Below are positions 46,763-56,753 of a stretch of 64,000 nt of DNA, piece by piece. This DNA is from Gammaproteobacteria bacterium. GTDB lineage: Bacteria > Pseudomonadota > Gammaproteobacteria > Poriferisulfidales > GCA-002705445. Within the stretch, counting starts at the first letter, position 1; the number at the start of each line of letters is the position of its first letter. Made by a program: the position numbers and the translations under genes. Where the stretch lies: NCBI GenBank assembly GCA_029268385.1, contig JAQWPG010000005.1, forward strand, positions 62,001 to 126,000, given 5' to 3'. Below the pieces are notes generated by a model that was given only the letters and a program-made list of their open reading frames with translations, ran no database searches and had not been told where the DNA came from.

Positions 46763-48148
46763 ATGAAAAAATACTCATTAAAAGAAATTGCGAAAAATAT
46801 AAATGGAAATTTATATGGAAGTAATTTATTTGTAAATAAATTTTCAACAGATTCAAGAAATATAAATAATGGCGATGTATTTATATGTTTGAAAGGTAAA
46901 AATTATGACGGGCATGACTTTATTGAAGATTCTCTTTTAAGCGCCTCATGTATTATTAGTTCAAAAAATATTCATAATATTAATCTTAAAAAAAATTCAT
47001 ATATAAAAGTTGATGATACTTTAAAAGCATTACAAGATTTAAGCTTATATGTAAGGCAACAAAGTAAAGCAAAATTTATTGCTATAACAGGATCTAATGG
47101 AAAAACAACAGTAAAAGAAATGGTTGCTCATATACTCTCTGACTATAATGTTACTTATACAAAAGGTAATTTAAATAATCACATTGGGGTTCCTATCACA
47201 CTACTTTCATTAAACAATGATGAGGATTTTGTAGTTATAGAAGCTGGAGCTAATCATTTGGGGGAGATAGATGTTTTAGCAAAATTAATTCAACCAGATG
47301 TAGCTGCTGTAACAAATATTGGTTATGCTCATATTGAAGGCTTTGGAAATTTAGAGAATACTGCAAAAGAAAAATACAGTTTATTTAACTCTGTAAAAAA
47401 AGATGGTGTAGTAGTTATTAATAACCAGGACAAATATCACAAAAAAATTGTCTGTAAAAGTAAAAAAATTTATTTTGGAGATCATGAAAATTTTTTAAAT
47501 AAAATAATAAAAGTGATTAAAAATCTTTTCTATGAAACAAATTTTTTATATATAAAAAAGATAAATAATAATACTATGGAATTAAATTATCTAAAATATA
47601 AAGAATCTTTTAAATTAAATTTAAATGGAGAGCATAATTTCTTAAATTCTGCTTGTGCTGCTTCAATAGCAATTTCTCTTGGAATTAGTTTAAAAGATAT
47701 TAAAAAAAAACTAGAAACTTTTAAACCTGTTTCATCTAGGTTGAAAATACATAAATTAGAGAACAGCATTACTATTATAGATGATTGTTATAACGCAAAT
47801 CCAAGCTCTTTTAAAGCGGCAATATTATTTTTATCTAGTTTAAATGAAAAAAAATTAGTTTTAATGGGTGATATGGTGGAATTAGGTAACGATGCTAGAA
47901 AATTTCATACTGAGATTGGAGAATATGCAAAAGCTCAAGGTGTTAGCAAGTTTTTAAGTATTGGCAGTCACAGTAAGTTTGCGTCTGATGTTTTTGGGGA
48001 AAATGGTTATCATTTTGAAAGTGCTGATAGACTAAAAAGTTTTTTAAATAATAGTATAGATTCATATTCCTGTATACTTATAAAAGGATCAAGATCCTCA
48101 AAACTAGAAGAGTATGTCGAATTTTTAAAAAATAGGAGTAACAAATAA
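46763..48148 (+). CDS. murF: UDP-MurNAc-tripeptide:D-Ala-D-Ala ligase
   Basis: A 461-residue Mur ligase. The N-terminal domain shows FSTDSRNINNGDVFICLKG. ATP-binding AITGSNGKTTVKEM and IDDCYNANPSSFKAA follow, the latter typical of MurF. It adds D-Ala-D-Ala to the UDP-tripeptide. Its last base is the first base of mraY (1-bp overlap). Confidence 0.96.
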   Translation: MKKYSLKEIAKNINGNLYGSNLFVNKFSTDSRNINNGDVFICLKGKNYDGHDFIEDSLLSASCIISSKNIHNINLKKNSYIKVDDTLKALQDLSLYVRQQSKAKFIAITGSNGKTTVKEMVAHILSDYNVTYTKGNLNNHIGVPITLLSLNNDEDFVVIEAGANHLGEIDVLAKLIQPDVAAVTNIGYAHIEGFGNLENTAKEKYSLFNSVKKDGVVVINNQDKYHKKIVCKSKKIYFGDHENFLNKIIKVIKNLFYETNFLYIKKINNNTMELNYLKYKESFKLNLNGEHNFLNSACAASIAISLGISLKDIKKKLETFKPVSSRLKIHKLENSITIIDDCYNANPSSFKAAILFLSSLNEKKLVLMGDMVELGNDARKFHTEIGEYAKAQGVSKFLSIGSHSKFASDVFGENGYHFESADRLKSFLNNSIDSYSCILIKGSRSSKLEEYVEFLKNRSNK

Positions 48149-49224
48149 TGATTTTATTTTTTTTAGACTTACTAATTAGTATAAATGCTAATTTTCTTGT
48201 TTTTGAATATATTACTCTTAGAGCTATTTTGAGTATTATTACTGCACTATTAATTTCATTAATACTTGGACCTTATATAATAAAAAGTTTTTCAAATAAT
48301 AATTTATCAGAAGTAATTAGAAATGACGGACCAAGTTCACATATTAATAAATCAGGTACTCCCACTATGGGTGGTTTATTAATTTTATCATCTTTGTTAG
48401 TTACAACTTTATTATGGGCAAATCTTGAAAACAAGTATATACAGTATTTGATTATTACAACCTTACTATTTGCAATTATTGGATTCATTGACGACTATAT
48501 AAAATTAAAGAGTAGAAAGGGAATATCTGCAAGTTTCAAAATTATTATGCAGATTTTTGCAGCAACTTTTATCTCTATATTAATGTTTAGTCAAATTGAA
48601 TTAGTGCAAGAGCAACAATTTATAATACCTTTTTTTAAACATATTATTTTAGATCTTGGAATATATTTTATTCCTCTTTCAGCATTGGTCATAATTTCTA
48701 CAAGTAATGCTGTTAATTTAACTGATGGATTAGATGGACTAGCAATAATGCCTGTAGTACTCGTAAGTGGTGGGCTTGGAGTATTTGCTTATTTAACAGG
48801 AAATATTAATTTTTCAGAATACCTCTTGATACCTTACATTAAAGACGCAGGTGAAATAACAATATTTATAGGAGCTATTGTTGGCTCAGGACTAGGATTC
48901 TTGTGGTTTAATACCTATCCGGCACAAGTATTTATGGGTGATGTTGGAGCATTATCTTTAGGTGCTGCTGTAGGCCTAATAGCAATTATTGTTCGACAAG
49001 AAATAGTTTTAATTATAATGGGTGGAATATTTGTATTAGAGGCTATGTCTGTAATAATTCAAGTATTATCCTATAAAGTAAGGAAAAAAAGAGTTTTCCT
49101 AATGGCGCCATTCCATCATCATTTTGAGCAAAAAGGATGGGCCGAACCCAAAGTAGTGGTAAGATTTTGGATTATTAGTTTTATACTTATTTTAGTTGGG
49201 CTTGCAACTCTAAAACTAAGGTAA
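48148..49224 (+). CDS. mraY: Phospho-MurNAc-pentapeptide transferase
   Basis: A 358-residue integral membrane enzyme with about ten helices that makes lipid I. PTMGGLLI, the DDY motif in IGFIDDYIKL, NAVNLTDGLDGL and the His-rich loop PFHHHFEQKGWAE are intact. murD follows after 14 bp. Confidence 0.96.
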   Translation: MILFFLDLLISINANFLVFEYITLRAILSIITALLISLILGPYIIKSFSNNNLSEVIRNDGPSSHINKSGTPTMGGLLILSSLLVTTLLWANLENKYIQYLIITTLLFAIIGFIDDYIKLKSRKGISASFKIIMQIFAATFISILMFSQIELVQEQQFIIPFFKHIILDLGIYFIPLSALVIISTSNAVNLTDGLDGLAIMPVVLVSGGLGVFAYLTGNINFSEYLLIPYIKDAGEITIFIGAIVGSGLGFLWFNTYPAQVFMGDVGALSLGAAVGLIAIIVRQEIVLIIMGGIFVLEAMSVIIQVLSYKVRKKRVFLMAPFHHHFEQKGWAEPKVVVRFWIISFILILVGLATLKLR

Positions 49225-49238
49225 AGAATTTAACAAAT

Positions 49239-50582
49239 ATGAAAAAAAATGAACTGCCAATAGCAATAATCGGACTTGGAAAAACAGGTTTATCTGTTGC
49301 TAAATATTTGAAAAAAATTAATAAGAACTTTGTTGTATATGATACGAGAAATAATTTAGAGATTAATAGTGAAATAAAAAAATATATAAATAGAAAAAAT
49401 ATAATTTTGGGAGAGCTAAAAGATTTTTTTATAAGTAATCATGAAAAATTTATAATTAGTCCAGGTGTTAATTTACGTTCTGATTTTTTAGAAGAAATAG
49501 AAAAGAACAATAAACTTTTAATAACAGATATTGATATATTTAATGAGAAAAATCAAAGTAAGACTATCTGCATAACTGGTTCAAATGGAAAAACTACCGT
49601 AACTTCTATTCTAGAACATATATTAAAAGGTATGGGGAAGCATGCAAAAGCAGGAGGTAATATAGGACTGCCTGTTTTAGAACTACTAATTGATAATTTA
49701 GAATATAGCATAATTGAGTTATCAAGTTTTCAATTAGAAATGACAAAAAATATAAATTGTGATGTAGCGACAATAACAAATATAACACCAGATCATCTAG
49801 ATAGACATAAAACTTTGAAAAATTACATTAATATTAAGCATAAAATATTTGATAATGCTAAAAATATAATTATCAATAGAAATGACAATAAAATAAAAAA
49901 AGAAATTTATGAATATAAATATTCTTTTGGAGGCGATACTCCGTTTGATAATAATAGTTTTGGTATTGTTGTAAAAAATAATAAGAGATATATTTTTCAT
50001 GGTAATAAAGAAATTCTTTGCGAGGACGAAATTTTATTAATTGGTATTCACAATTTAGTTAATATATGTAATTGTTTAAGCATCATACTTTCTCTTGGAT
50101 TAAATATTAATGAAGCAAAAAAACACATAAAAAGTTTTAAATGTTTAGAGCATAGGATGGAAAAATTTTTAGAGTTGGATAAAATTAGCTGGATTAATGA
50201 CTCAAAAGCTACAAATATTGATTCAACAATATCAGCAATTAAATCCCTAGAGGGTAAAATCATATTGATTTTAGGTGGAAGGTCTAAAACTAATAATTAC
50301 TCTCAATTAAAACAAGTGCTAGATGATAAAATATTACGAGTCATATTGTACGGAGAGTGCAAAGAAATGCTTAATAAAGAACTTTCAGGTAATAATAATA
50401 TCGATGTTGTAGAAAATATTAATGAAGCTGTAAAAATAGCAAAAAAATATACTGATAATAGTGATAAAAGTTGTGAAATAACTGTACTTCTATCTCCTGC
50501 ATGTTCGAGTTATGACATGTTTAAATCATATGAGGAAAGAGGTATAAATTTTAAAAAAAATGTAATAGAAAGTTACAGGTAA
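49239..50582 (+). CDS. murD: UDP-MurNAc-L-Ala:D-Glu ligase
   Basis: A 447-residue Mur ligase. The N-terminal Rossmann-like domain begins IAIIGLGKTGLSVAKYL. CITGSNGKTTVT binds ATP. NDSKATNIDST and LSPACSSYDMFKSYEERG near the end are MurD signatures. It adds D-glutamate to UDP-MurNAc-alanine. ftsW follows after 4 bp. Confidence 0.95.
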   Translation: MKKNELPIAIIGLGKTGLSVAKYLKKINKNFVVYDTRNNLEINSEIKKYINRKNIILGELKDFFISNHEKFIISPGVNLRSDFLEEIEKNNKLLITDIDIFNEKNQSKTICITGSNGKTTVTSILEHILKGMGKHAKAGGNIGLPVLELLIDNLEYSIIELSSFQLEMTKNINCDVATITNITPDHLDRHKTLKNYINIKHKIFDNAKNIIINRNDNKIKKEIYEYKYSFGGDTPFDNNSFGIVVKNNKRYIFHGNKEILCEDEILLIGIHNLVNICNCLSIILSLGLNINEAKKHIKSFKCLEHRMEKFLELDKISWINDSKATNIDSTISAIKSLEGKIILILGGRSKTNNYSQLKQVLDDKILRVILYGECKEMLNKELSGNNNIDVVENINEAVKIAKKYTDNSDKSCEITVLLSPACSSYDMFKSYEERGINFKKNVIESYR

Positions 50583-50586
50583 TTTA

Positions 50587-51738
50587 ATGAGAAAAAAATC
50601 TAAAGATAATTTAAGCAATATAATTAAACCTTTTTTTGATATTAGCTTTCTTTTTCTTATAGTAACAATAATATTATTTGGCCTTCTAATTCTTACAACT
50701 GCATCTATAGATCTATCATATAAGAATTTTAATGAGCCCTTTTATTACACAGTAAAGCAGTTAATACATTTATTAATAAGTATTTTTATATGTTATTTTT
50801 TTATCCATATTAGTACAGAAAACTTAAAAATAAATTACAAGATATTTTTTTTATTTTTTTTATTTTTTCTATTTTTAGTGTTAATTCCGGGAGTAGGAAA
50901 AACCGTAAATAACAGCACAAGGTGGTTAAGTTTCTTTGGCTTAAATATGCAGCCAGCAGAATTTTTTAAATTATTTTATATAATATGGCTTTGCGCTTAT
51001 CTTGATTATAATAAAAAAACTATTCATCAATTAAAAGTATTTATTGTTCCTATATTAATTTTTTCAATAAGTGCATTTTTATTGTTGTTGCAGCCAGATT
51101 TTGGCTCAACTGCAGTTATTTTTTTAATGACATTTATAATGTTATATATTGCCAAAGCTAAAGTAATTCATTTAGCATCAATGTTATTTTATGGATTATT
51201 GGGAGCAACAATATTAATACTAATTAGTAGTGAAAGGCTTTCTAGGTTAAATTTTTTAGAGCCTTGCAAGGACTACGATAATGCATATCATTTATGTTGG
51301 TCACTAATGGCTATTGGAAGTGGTGGATTGCTTGGAAAAGGACTGGGCGCTAGCACAACTAAGCTCTCATATCTTCCAGAGGCGCACACAGACTTTATTT
51401 TTGCAATACTAGCTGAAGAACTTGGTATTTTTGGAGTTTTTTTTATAGTCTTTTTATTTTACTTATTTATTAAAAAATGCTTTTTCTTGGGAGATAAAGC
51501 CTTAAGAGTTGGCTTGGTATTTCAAGGCTACTTATCTTATGCTATTGGAATATTTATTACTTCACAGGCACTCTTAAATATAAGCGTAAATCTTGGCATT
51601 ATGCCAACAAAAGGTCTAGTGCTACCTTTTTTTAGTTATGGTGGAAGTAATTATTTAGTTTCTATATTATCTATTACTATAATACTAAGAATTTATAGAG
51701 ACGTGTATAAGCAAAGTATAAATAGTTCTCTAAGGTAA
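50587..51738 (+). CDS. ftsW: Septal peptidoglycan glycosyltransferase FtsW
   Basis: A 383-residue SEDS-family membrane protein with about ten helices. RWLSFFGLNMQPAEFFK, LLQPDFGSTAVI and the C-terminal LPFFSYGGSN are conserved signatures. It polymerises glycan strands with FtsI as partner. murG follows after 5 bp. Confidence 0.95.
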   Translation: MRKKSKDNLSNIIKPFFDISFLFLIVTIILFGLLILTTASIDLSYKNFNEPFYYTVKQLIHLLISIFICYFFIHISTENLKINYKIFFLFFLFFLFLVLIPGVGKTVNNSTRWLSFFGLNMQPAEFFKLFYIIWLCAYLDYNKKTIHQLKVFIVPILIFSISAFLLLLQPDFGSTAVIFLMTFIMLYIAKAKVIHLASMLFYGLLGATILILISSERLSRLNFLEPCKDYDNAYHLCWSLMAIGSGGLLGKGLGASTTKLSYLPEAHTDFIFAILAEELGIFGVFFIVFLFYLFIKKCFFLGDKALRVGLVFQGYLSYAIGIFITSQALLNISVNLGIMPTKGLVLPFFSYGGSNYLVSILSITIILRIYRDVYKQSINSSLR

Positions 51739-51743
51739 ATATA

Positions 51744-52817
51744 TTGAGTAATCAGAAAAAAATAGTAATTTTTGCTGCAGGAACAGGTGGACACATATAT
51801 CCAGGAATATCTATAGCAAAAAAAATAATTCAAAATAATGTATCTGTGGTGTGGATAGGTACAAAAAAAGGAATAGAAAATAAGATAGTCTCAAAAGAAA
51901 AAATACCGATTGAACACATAAATTTCTCAGGAATTAGGGGAAAAGGATATCTAGAATATCTAAAACTTCCGTTTTATTTGTTAAAAGCAATAATAGAAGC
52001 TGTGGTTGTGATAAGAAAACATAAGCCAGATTTAGCATTATCAATGGGAGGTTATATTGGTTTTCCGAGTGGTTTAGCAGCATATCTTTTGAGAGTTCCA
52101 ATTATAATACATGAGCAAAATATAATATTTGGCATGTCAAATAATGTTTTAAGACATATTTCAAAGAAAGTTATATTAGGGCTACCTATGAATTTATGTC
52201 AAAAAAAATATAAGTATTTAGGAAACCCTTGTAGATTCGAAAATAGTAAGATTAAAAAAAAAATAAATAATAAAAAATTTAATATTTTAATAGTTGGTGG
52301 TAGTTTAGGGGCAAAAATTTTTAATGAGATCGTCCCGCAAGCAATTCATAGCCTTAAAAAAATGACAGATAAAGAAATAGATATAATACATCAGACCGGA
52401 AAAACTTATAAAATCGCAGCTGACCAATACAAAAGTATTGGAATAGATGTTGATGTGAGAGAGTACATTGAGTCGATCAAAGAGGCATATGAATGGTGTG
52501 ATATTGTAATATGTAGAGGAGGGGCAATCACTATTTCTGAAATTATGAATCTTGGCAAGGCATCTATAATAGTGCCTTATCCATATGCTACAGATAACCA
52601 TCAAATGAAAAATAGTAAATATCTTCAAAATAATAATGCTGCAATTATCATAAATCAAAAAAATTTTACTAAAGATTATTTGGCAAGTTTAATAATATCT
52701 TTTATTGATAATCCAAAAATTAAAGAAGCTTTGTCAGAAAATATTTTAAAATTAAATAAAAAAGATATTTCAAAGAATATATGCATGGAAATAATGAATG
52801 AATTAGGTGTTGAGTAA
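51744..52817 (+). CDS. murG: Lipid II synthase MurG
   Basis: A 357-residue GT28 glycosyltransferase that adds GlcNAc to lipid I. AAGTGGHIYPG near the N-terminus, SMGGYIGFPSG, HEQN and VCRGGAITISE identify it. The start is TTG, with AAGG eight bases upstream. murC begins one base after the stop. Confidence 0.95.
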   Translation: MSNQKKIVIFAAGTGGHIYPGISIAKKIIQNNVSVVWIGTKKGIENKIVSKEKIPIEHINFSGIRGKGYLEYLKLPFYLLKAIIEAVVVIRKHKPDLALSMGGYIGFPSGLAAYLLRVPIIIHEQNIIFGMSNNVLRHISKKVILGLPMNLCQKKYKYLGNPCRFENSKIKKKINNKKFNILIVGGSLGAKIFNEIVPQAIHSLKKMTDKEIDIIHQTGKTYKIAADQYKSIGIDVDVREYIESIKEAYEWCDIVICRGGAITISEIMNLGKASIIVPYPYATDNHQMKNSKYLQNNNAAIIINQKNFTKDYLASLIISFIDNPKIKEALSENILKLNKKDISKNICMEIMNELGVE

Positions 52818-52818
52818 T

Positions 52819-54219
52819 ATGAAGAGTGATTTGAAAAATAAAATTATGATGAGAGTGAAAAAAATTCATTTTATAGGAATTGGCGGAAGTGGAATGTCTG
52901 GAATAGCATCAATATTAAACGATCTTGGGTATATTGTTTCGGGTTCCGATTTGAATTCATCTAAAACAACAGAAACCCTTATTAACAAAGGCATTTCAAT
53001 CGCAGTAGGACATAATAAAGACAATATTTTATTAAAAGATGTTGTCGTTATATCAAGTGCCATAAATGATGATAACGTTGAGTATCAATATGCTAAAGAT
53101 TTAAATATTCCGATAATAAAAAGAGCAGAAATGCTTGCTGAATTGATGAGATTTAGTTTTGGAATCGCTATAGCTGGAACTCACGGCAAAACTTCAACGA
53201 CATCAATACTTTCTCACATACTTAATGAAGCTAACTACGACCCAACTTATGTTATCGGAGGAAAAATCATTAATTCAGAAAATTCAAAGTTAGGATCTAG
53301 TGATTACTTAATAGCAGAAGCAGACGAAAGTGATGCTTCTTTTCTGCATTTGCAACCACTAATGTCAGTAATTACAAATATTGATAGAGATCATCTTGAA
53401 AATCATAATAATAGTTTTGATGTATTAAAACAAAATTTCTTAGCTTTTATTAATAATTTACCATTTTATGGTTTATGTTTGTTAAATATAAATGATATAA
53501 ATACAAAATCAATTATTAATAAAATATCAAGGCCAGTAAAAACTTTTGGAATAGATACTGATGCTGATTATCAAGGAAAATCAATCAATTTAGATACAAT
53601 ACCTTTAAAATATTTATATTTAGAAAATGAAAAAGAATATGAAATTAAAATTAATATGCCTGGGAGGCATAACGCTCTAAACTCTTTAGCAGCACTCTCA
53701 GTAGCAAGAGAACTAGATGTGCCAATAACAATAATTCAAAAAGCCATGAATAGTTTCCCAGGAATAAATAGAAGATTTGAAATTTTAGGTGAGTTTGAAA
53801 TCAATAATCAAAAGTTTACATGGATTGATGATTATGGTCATCACCCAACAGAAATGAAAGAGGTTATAGAAACAATTTCTAAAGTATGGAAAGGACAAAG
53901 ATTAATAACGATTTTCCAACCACATAGATACTCAAGAACAGCTGAGCATTTTCATCAATTTGTAGATATCTTAAAAAATGTTGAGAATTTAATTATAATG
54001 GATATATATGCAGCAAATGAAATTCCTATTGATAATATTAGCTCAGAAACTATATTACAAGAAGTTAAGAAGTATAAAGTGAATGCAGTATTGATAAACG
54101 AAGAAAAAGAACTCGCTGAATACTTGAATAAAACAATCAAAAATAACGATATTTTATTAACAATAGGAGCAGGAAACATATCAAAATTTGTAAATTATTA
54201 CAAAAAAATTGTGATGTAA
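52819..54219 (+). CDS. murC: UDP-MurNAc:L-Ala ligase
   Basis: A 466-residue Mur ligase. FIGIGGSGMSGIA opens the N-terminal domain. AGTHGKTSTTS binds ATP. WIDDYGHHPTEM and FQPHRYSRT are MurC signatures. I took the ATG at 52819, just after the murG stop, in preference to a GTG at 52807 inside murG. It adds the first alanine of the stem peptide. Confidence 0.95.
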   Translation: MKSDLKNKIMMRVKKIHFIGIGGSGMSGIASILNDLGYIVSGSDLNSSKTTETLINKGISIAVGHNKDNILLKDVVVISSAINDDNVEYQYAKDLNIPIIKRAEMLAELMRFSFGIAIAGTHGKTSTTSILSHILNEANYDPTYVIGGKIINSENSKLGSSDYLIAEADESDASFLHLQPLMSVITNIDRDHLENHNNSFDVLKQNFLAFINNLPFYGLCLLNINDINTKSIINKISRPVKTFGIDTDADYQGKSINLDTIPLKYLYLENEKEYEIKINMPGRHNALNSLAALSVARELDVPITIIQKAMNSFPGINRRFEILGEFEINNQKFTWIDDYGHHPTEMKEVIETISKVWKGQRLITIFQPHRYSRTAEHFHQFVDILKNVENLIIMDIYAANEIPIDNISSETILQEVKKYKVNAVLINEEKELAEYLNKTIKNNDILLTIGAGNISKFVNYYKKIVM

Positions 54220-54223
54220 AAAA

Positions 54224-55120
54224 ATGAATATTACAGAAAGAATTAAACAAGACATAAGGGGAAAATTTAGAGAAAATGTCTCTTTGAAAGATTATAATAC
54301 ATGGAAAGTTGGTGGTTGTGCTCAGTATCTATATGAGCCATATGATCTAGAAGACCTGAAATCATTTTTAAATATTACAAAAAAAGAAAAAATTACTTTT
54401 ATAGGAAATGGTAGTAACGTCCTTATTAGAGATAAAGGCGTAGAAGGATATGTTGTATGTCTTAAAGATTCTCTTAACAAATATTATAAAAATAATAAAA
54501 AACAATATACGTTTGAAGCAGGGTTATCGTGTATGAAAATTGCACAAATTACCGCAAAAAATAATCTTACTGGATTAGAATTTCTATGTGGAATTCCTGG
54601 ATCTCTAGGTGGCGCATTAAGAATGAATGCTGGCTGCAATAATGGGAGTATTTGGGAAAATGTCCTTAATGTTACAATAATTAATAAAGAGGGTGCTTTA
54701 ATAAAAAAATATAAAAAAGACTTTGATATAAGTTATAGAAACGTTAACTTAGAAAATGGCAATTTTTTTATTTCCGCAAAATTTGATTTAGTAGAGAATG
54801 GGTTAAATAATTCGGAAGATATTATAAAAAAATTTCTAAAAGATAGGAGAGCAAATCAGCCTACAGGCCTACCGAGTTGTGGATCAGTGTTTAAAAATCC
54901 TAAAGATAATTATGCTGCAAGCTTAATAGAGTCTTTGGGTTTGAAGAGTCATAGAATTGGTGGGGCATATATTTCAGAAAAACATGCAAATTTTATTATC
55001 ACTGAAAAAAATTCAAAATCAGATGATGTTGAAGATTTAATATCTCATATACAAAAAAAAGTCTTTGAAAAAATGAATATACTTTTAGAAACAGAAGTGA
55101 AGTTTATTGGAAAAAAATAA
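54224..55120 (+). CDS. murB: UDP-N-acetylenolpyruvoylglucosamine reductase
   Basis: A 298-residue FAD enzyme of the shorter MurB type. NTWKVGGCAQY, IGNGSNVLIRD (FAD site), GIPGSLGGALRMNAG and PSCGSVFKNP with the catalytic serine are present. It completes UDP-MurNAc. The stop overlaps ddl by 1 bp. Confidence 0.95.
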   Translation: MNITERIKQDIRGKFRENVSLKDYNTWKVGGCAQYLYEPYDLEDLKSFLNITKKEKITFIGNGSNVLIRDKGVEGYVVCLKDSLNKYYKNNKKQYTFEAGLSCMKIAQITAKNNLTGLEFLCGIPGSLGGALRMNAGCNNGSIWENVLNVTIINKEGALIKKYKKDFDISYRNVNLENGNFFISAKFDLVENGLNNSEDIIKKFLKDRRANQPTGLPSCGSVFKNPKDNYAASLIESLGLKSHRIGGAYISEKHANFIITEKNSKSDDVEDLISHIQKKVFEKMNILLETEVKFIGKK

Positions 55121-56028
55121 TGAATAGAGATTACGGCAAAGTTTTAGTTATAATGGGTGGTTGGTCAAATGAAAGAGAGATCTCTTTGATTTCTGGAATG
55201 AGTGTTTATAATTCATTAATATCCTCAGGTGTTGATGCGTCTGTTTTAGATATAAATAAAAAAAATCTTGAAGAGATAAAAAAAATATCACCGGAAAGAG
55301 TTTTTATAGTTCTGCATGGTAAAGGAGGCGAAGATGGAGAAATACAATCATATCTTGATAAGCTATCTATTCCTTACACCGGCAGTGATAGTAAATCATC
55401 CGCAATATGTATGAACAAAAGACTAACTAAAGATATTCTACTAGAAAATTCTATACCAACACCTTTTTTTTCTAGAATTAATAATAATATAAAAGAAATA
55501 GAAGCGAGTTTTCCATACCCATTTGTCATAAAACCATCGTCAGAAGGTTCAAGCATAGGTGTTCATATAGTTGAAGACATAGAAGATTGTAAGAAAGCGT
55601 TATTGGAAAATACACAAATAAGTAATGATTTCATAGGAGAGCAGTACATAAAAGGAAAAGAATATACAGTTGGAGTACTAAATAATGATGCATTACCAAT
55701 AATTAAACTAGAGCCACCAGGAAAATTTTACGATTATAATGCAAAATACAATTCTGAAAAAATGAAGTATATTTGCCCATCGGGATTACCAACAGAAACA
55801 GAAGAGGATTTAAAAAAATTATCATTAAAAACTTTTAAAACATTAAAATGTAAAGGATGGGGTCGTGTTGACTTAATTTTAGATGAAAAAGAACAAAAGC
55901 CTTGGATAATTGAAATTAATACAGTTCCAGGTATGACAGAACATAGTTTATTACCTATGGCAGCTAAAGAAAAATGTATAGACTTTGATAGCCTAGTTCT
56001 AAAAATTTTAGACACGTCCTACGAATAG
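55120..56028 (+). CDS. ddl: D-alanine-D-alanine ligase
   Basis: A 302-residue ATP-grasp enzyme. GGWSNEREISLISG, LHGKGGEDG, KPSSEGSSIGV and the C-terminal EINTVPGMTEHSLLP are typical of DdlB, the dcw-linked form. It supplies the dipeptide for MurF. ftsQ follows after 5 bp. Confidence 0.96.
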   Translation: MNRDYGKVLVIMGGWSNEREISLISGMSVYNSLISSGVDASVLDINKKNLEEIKKISPERVFIVLHGKGGEDGEIQSYLDKLSIPYTGSDSKSSAICMNKRLTKDILLENSIPTPFFSRINNNIKEIEASFPYPFVIKPSSEGSSIGVHIVEDIEDCKKALLENTQISNDFIGEQYIKGKEYTVGVLNNDALPIIKLEPPGKFYDYNAKYNSEKMKYICPSGLPTETEEDLKKLSLKTFKTLKCKGWGRVDLILDEKEQKPWIIEINTVPGMTEHSLLPMAAKEKCIDFDSLVLKILDTSYE

Positions 56029-56033
56029 ATTTT

Positions 56034-56741
56034 ATGACCTTTAATAAAAAAATAATATTTACACTAACATTATTATTATTAACTTTTTTTTTATTATTTT
56101 ATTATATAAAAAATAATTCTAGTAATAATAAAATAAATTTTCCCATAACAATAATATCTATTGATAAAAAAAATATAATAAACTCTAATGAAAAAACTAT
56201 ATATGATGTTGCAGAAAAATATCTGCGTTTAAAATCTTTTTTTAATGTTGATATTAGTCATTTGCAAAATGAAATAGAAAATATTAAATGGATTAAATCA
56301 GTAATTATAAGAAGATCATACCCAAACGAGATTAAAATATATATTAAAGAGCATTCACCTGTGGCTATATGGAATGAAAAAGATTACTTAAATAAATCCG
56401 GAGATGTTTTCACTGCAAATAAAATAAATAAAAAACTGCCAATGCTAATTTCAAAAAATAATAGAAACAAAATTATATTTGAGTATTTTTCAATATTTTC
56501 AAGTGGTCTTGCAAAGAGCAACATTGGTGAAAAAATTATAAAAATTGAAGAAAATGATATTCAGTCATTATCTGTAACATTGTCATCTAATATTATTATT
56601 AGACTTGGTTCATATGATATAAAAGAAAAAATAAACATGTTTTTTAAAGTATATAAATCACTAAATAGTGGCGACGATTTAAAAAAAATAATGTATATTG
56701 ATATGAGGTATTCGAACGGCTTTTCTGTTGGCTGGAAGTAG
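56034..56741 (+). CDS. ftsQ: Cell division protein FtsQ
   Basis: A 235-residue bitopic protein. It has one membrane helix (about 7-26), then a POTRA region with IKWIKSVIIRRSYPNEIKIYI and a beta domain ending MRYSNGFSVGWK. It links FtsL/FtsB to the divisome. It follows ddl and precedes ftsA, the standard order. Confidence 0.92.
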   Translation: MTFNKKIIFTLTLLLLTFFLLFYYIKNNSSNNKINFPITIISIDKKNIINSNEKTIYDVAEKYLRLKSFFNVDISHLQNEIENIKWIKSVIIRRSYPNEIKIYIKEHSPVAIWNEKDYLNKSGDVFTANKINKKLPMLISKNNRNKIIFEYFSIFSSGLAKSNIGEKIIKIEENDIQSLSVTLSSNIIIRLGSYDIKEKINMFFKVYKSLNSGDDLKKIMYIDMRYSNGFSVGWK

Positions 56742-56753
56742 AGATAATTTATT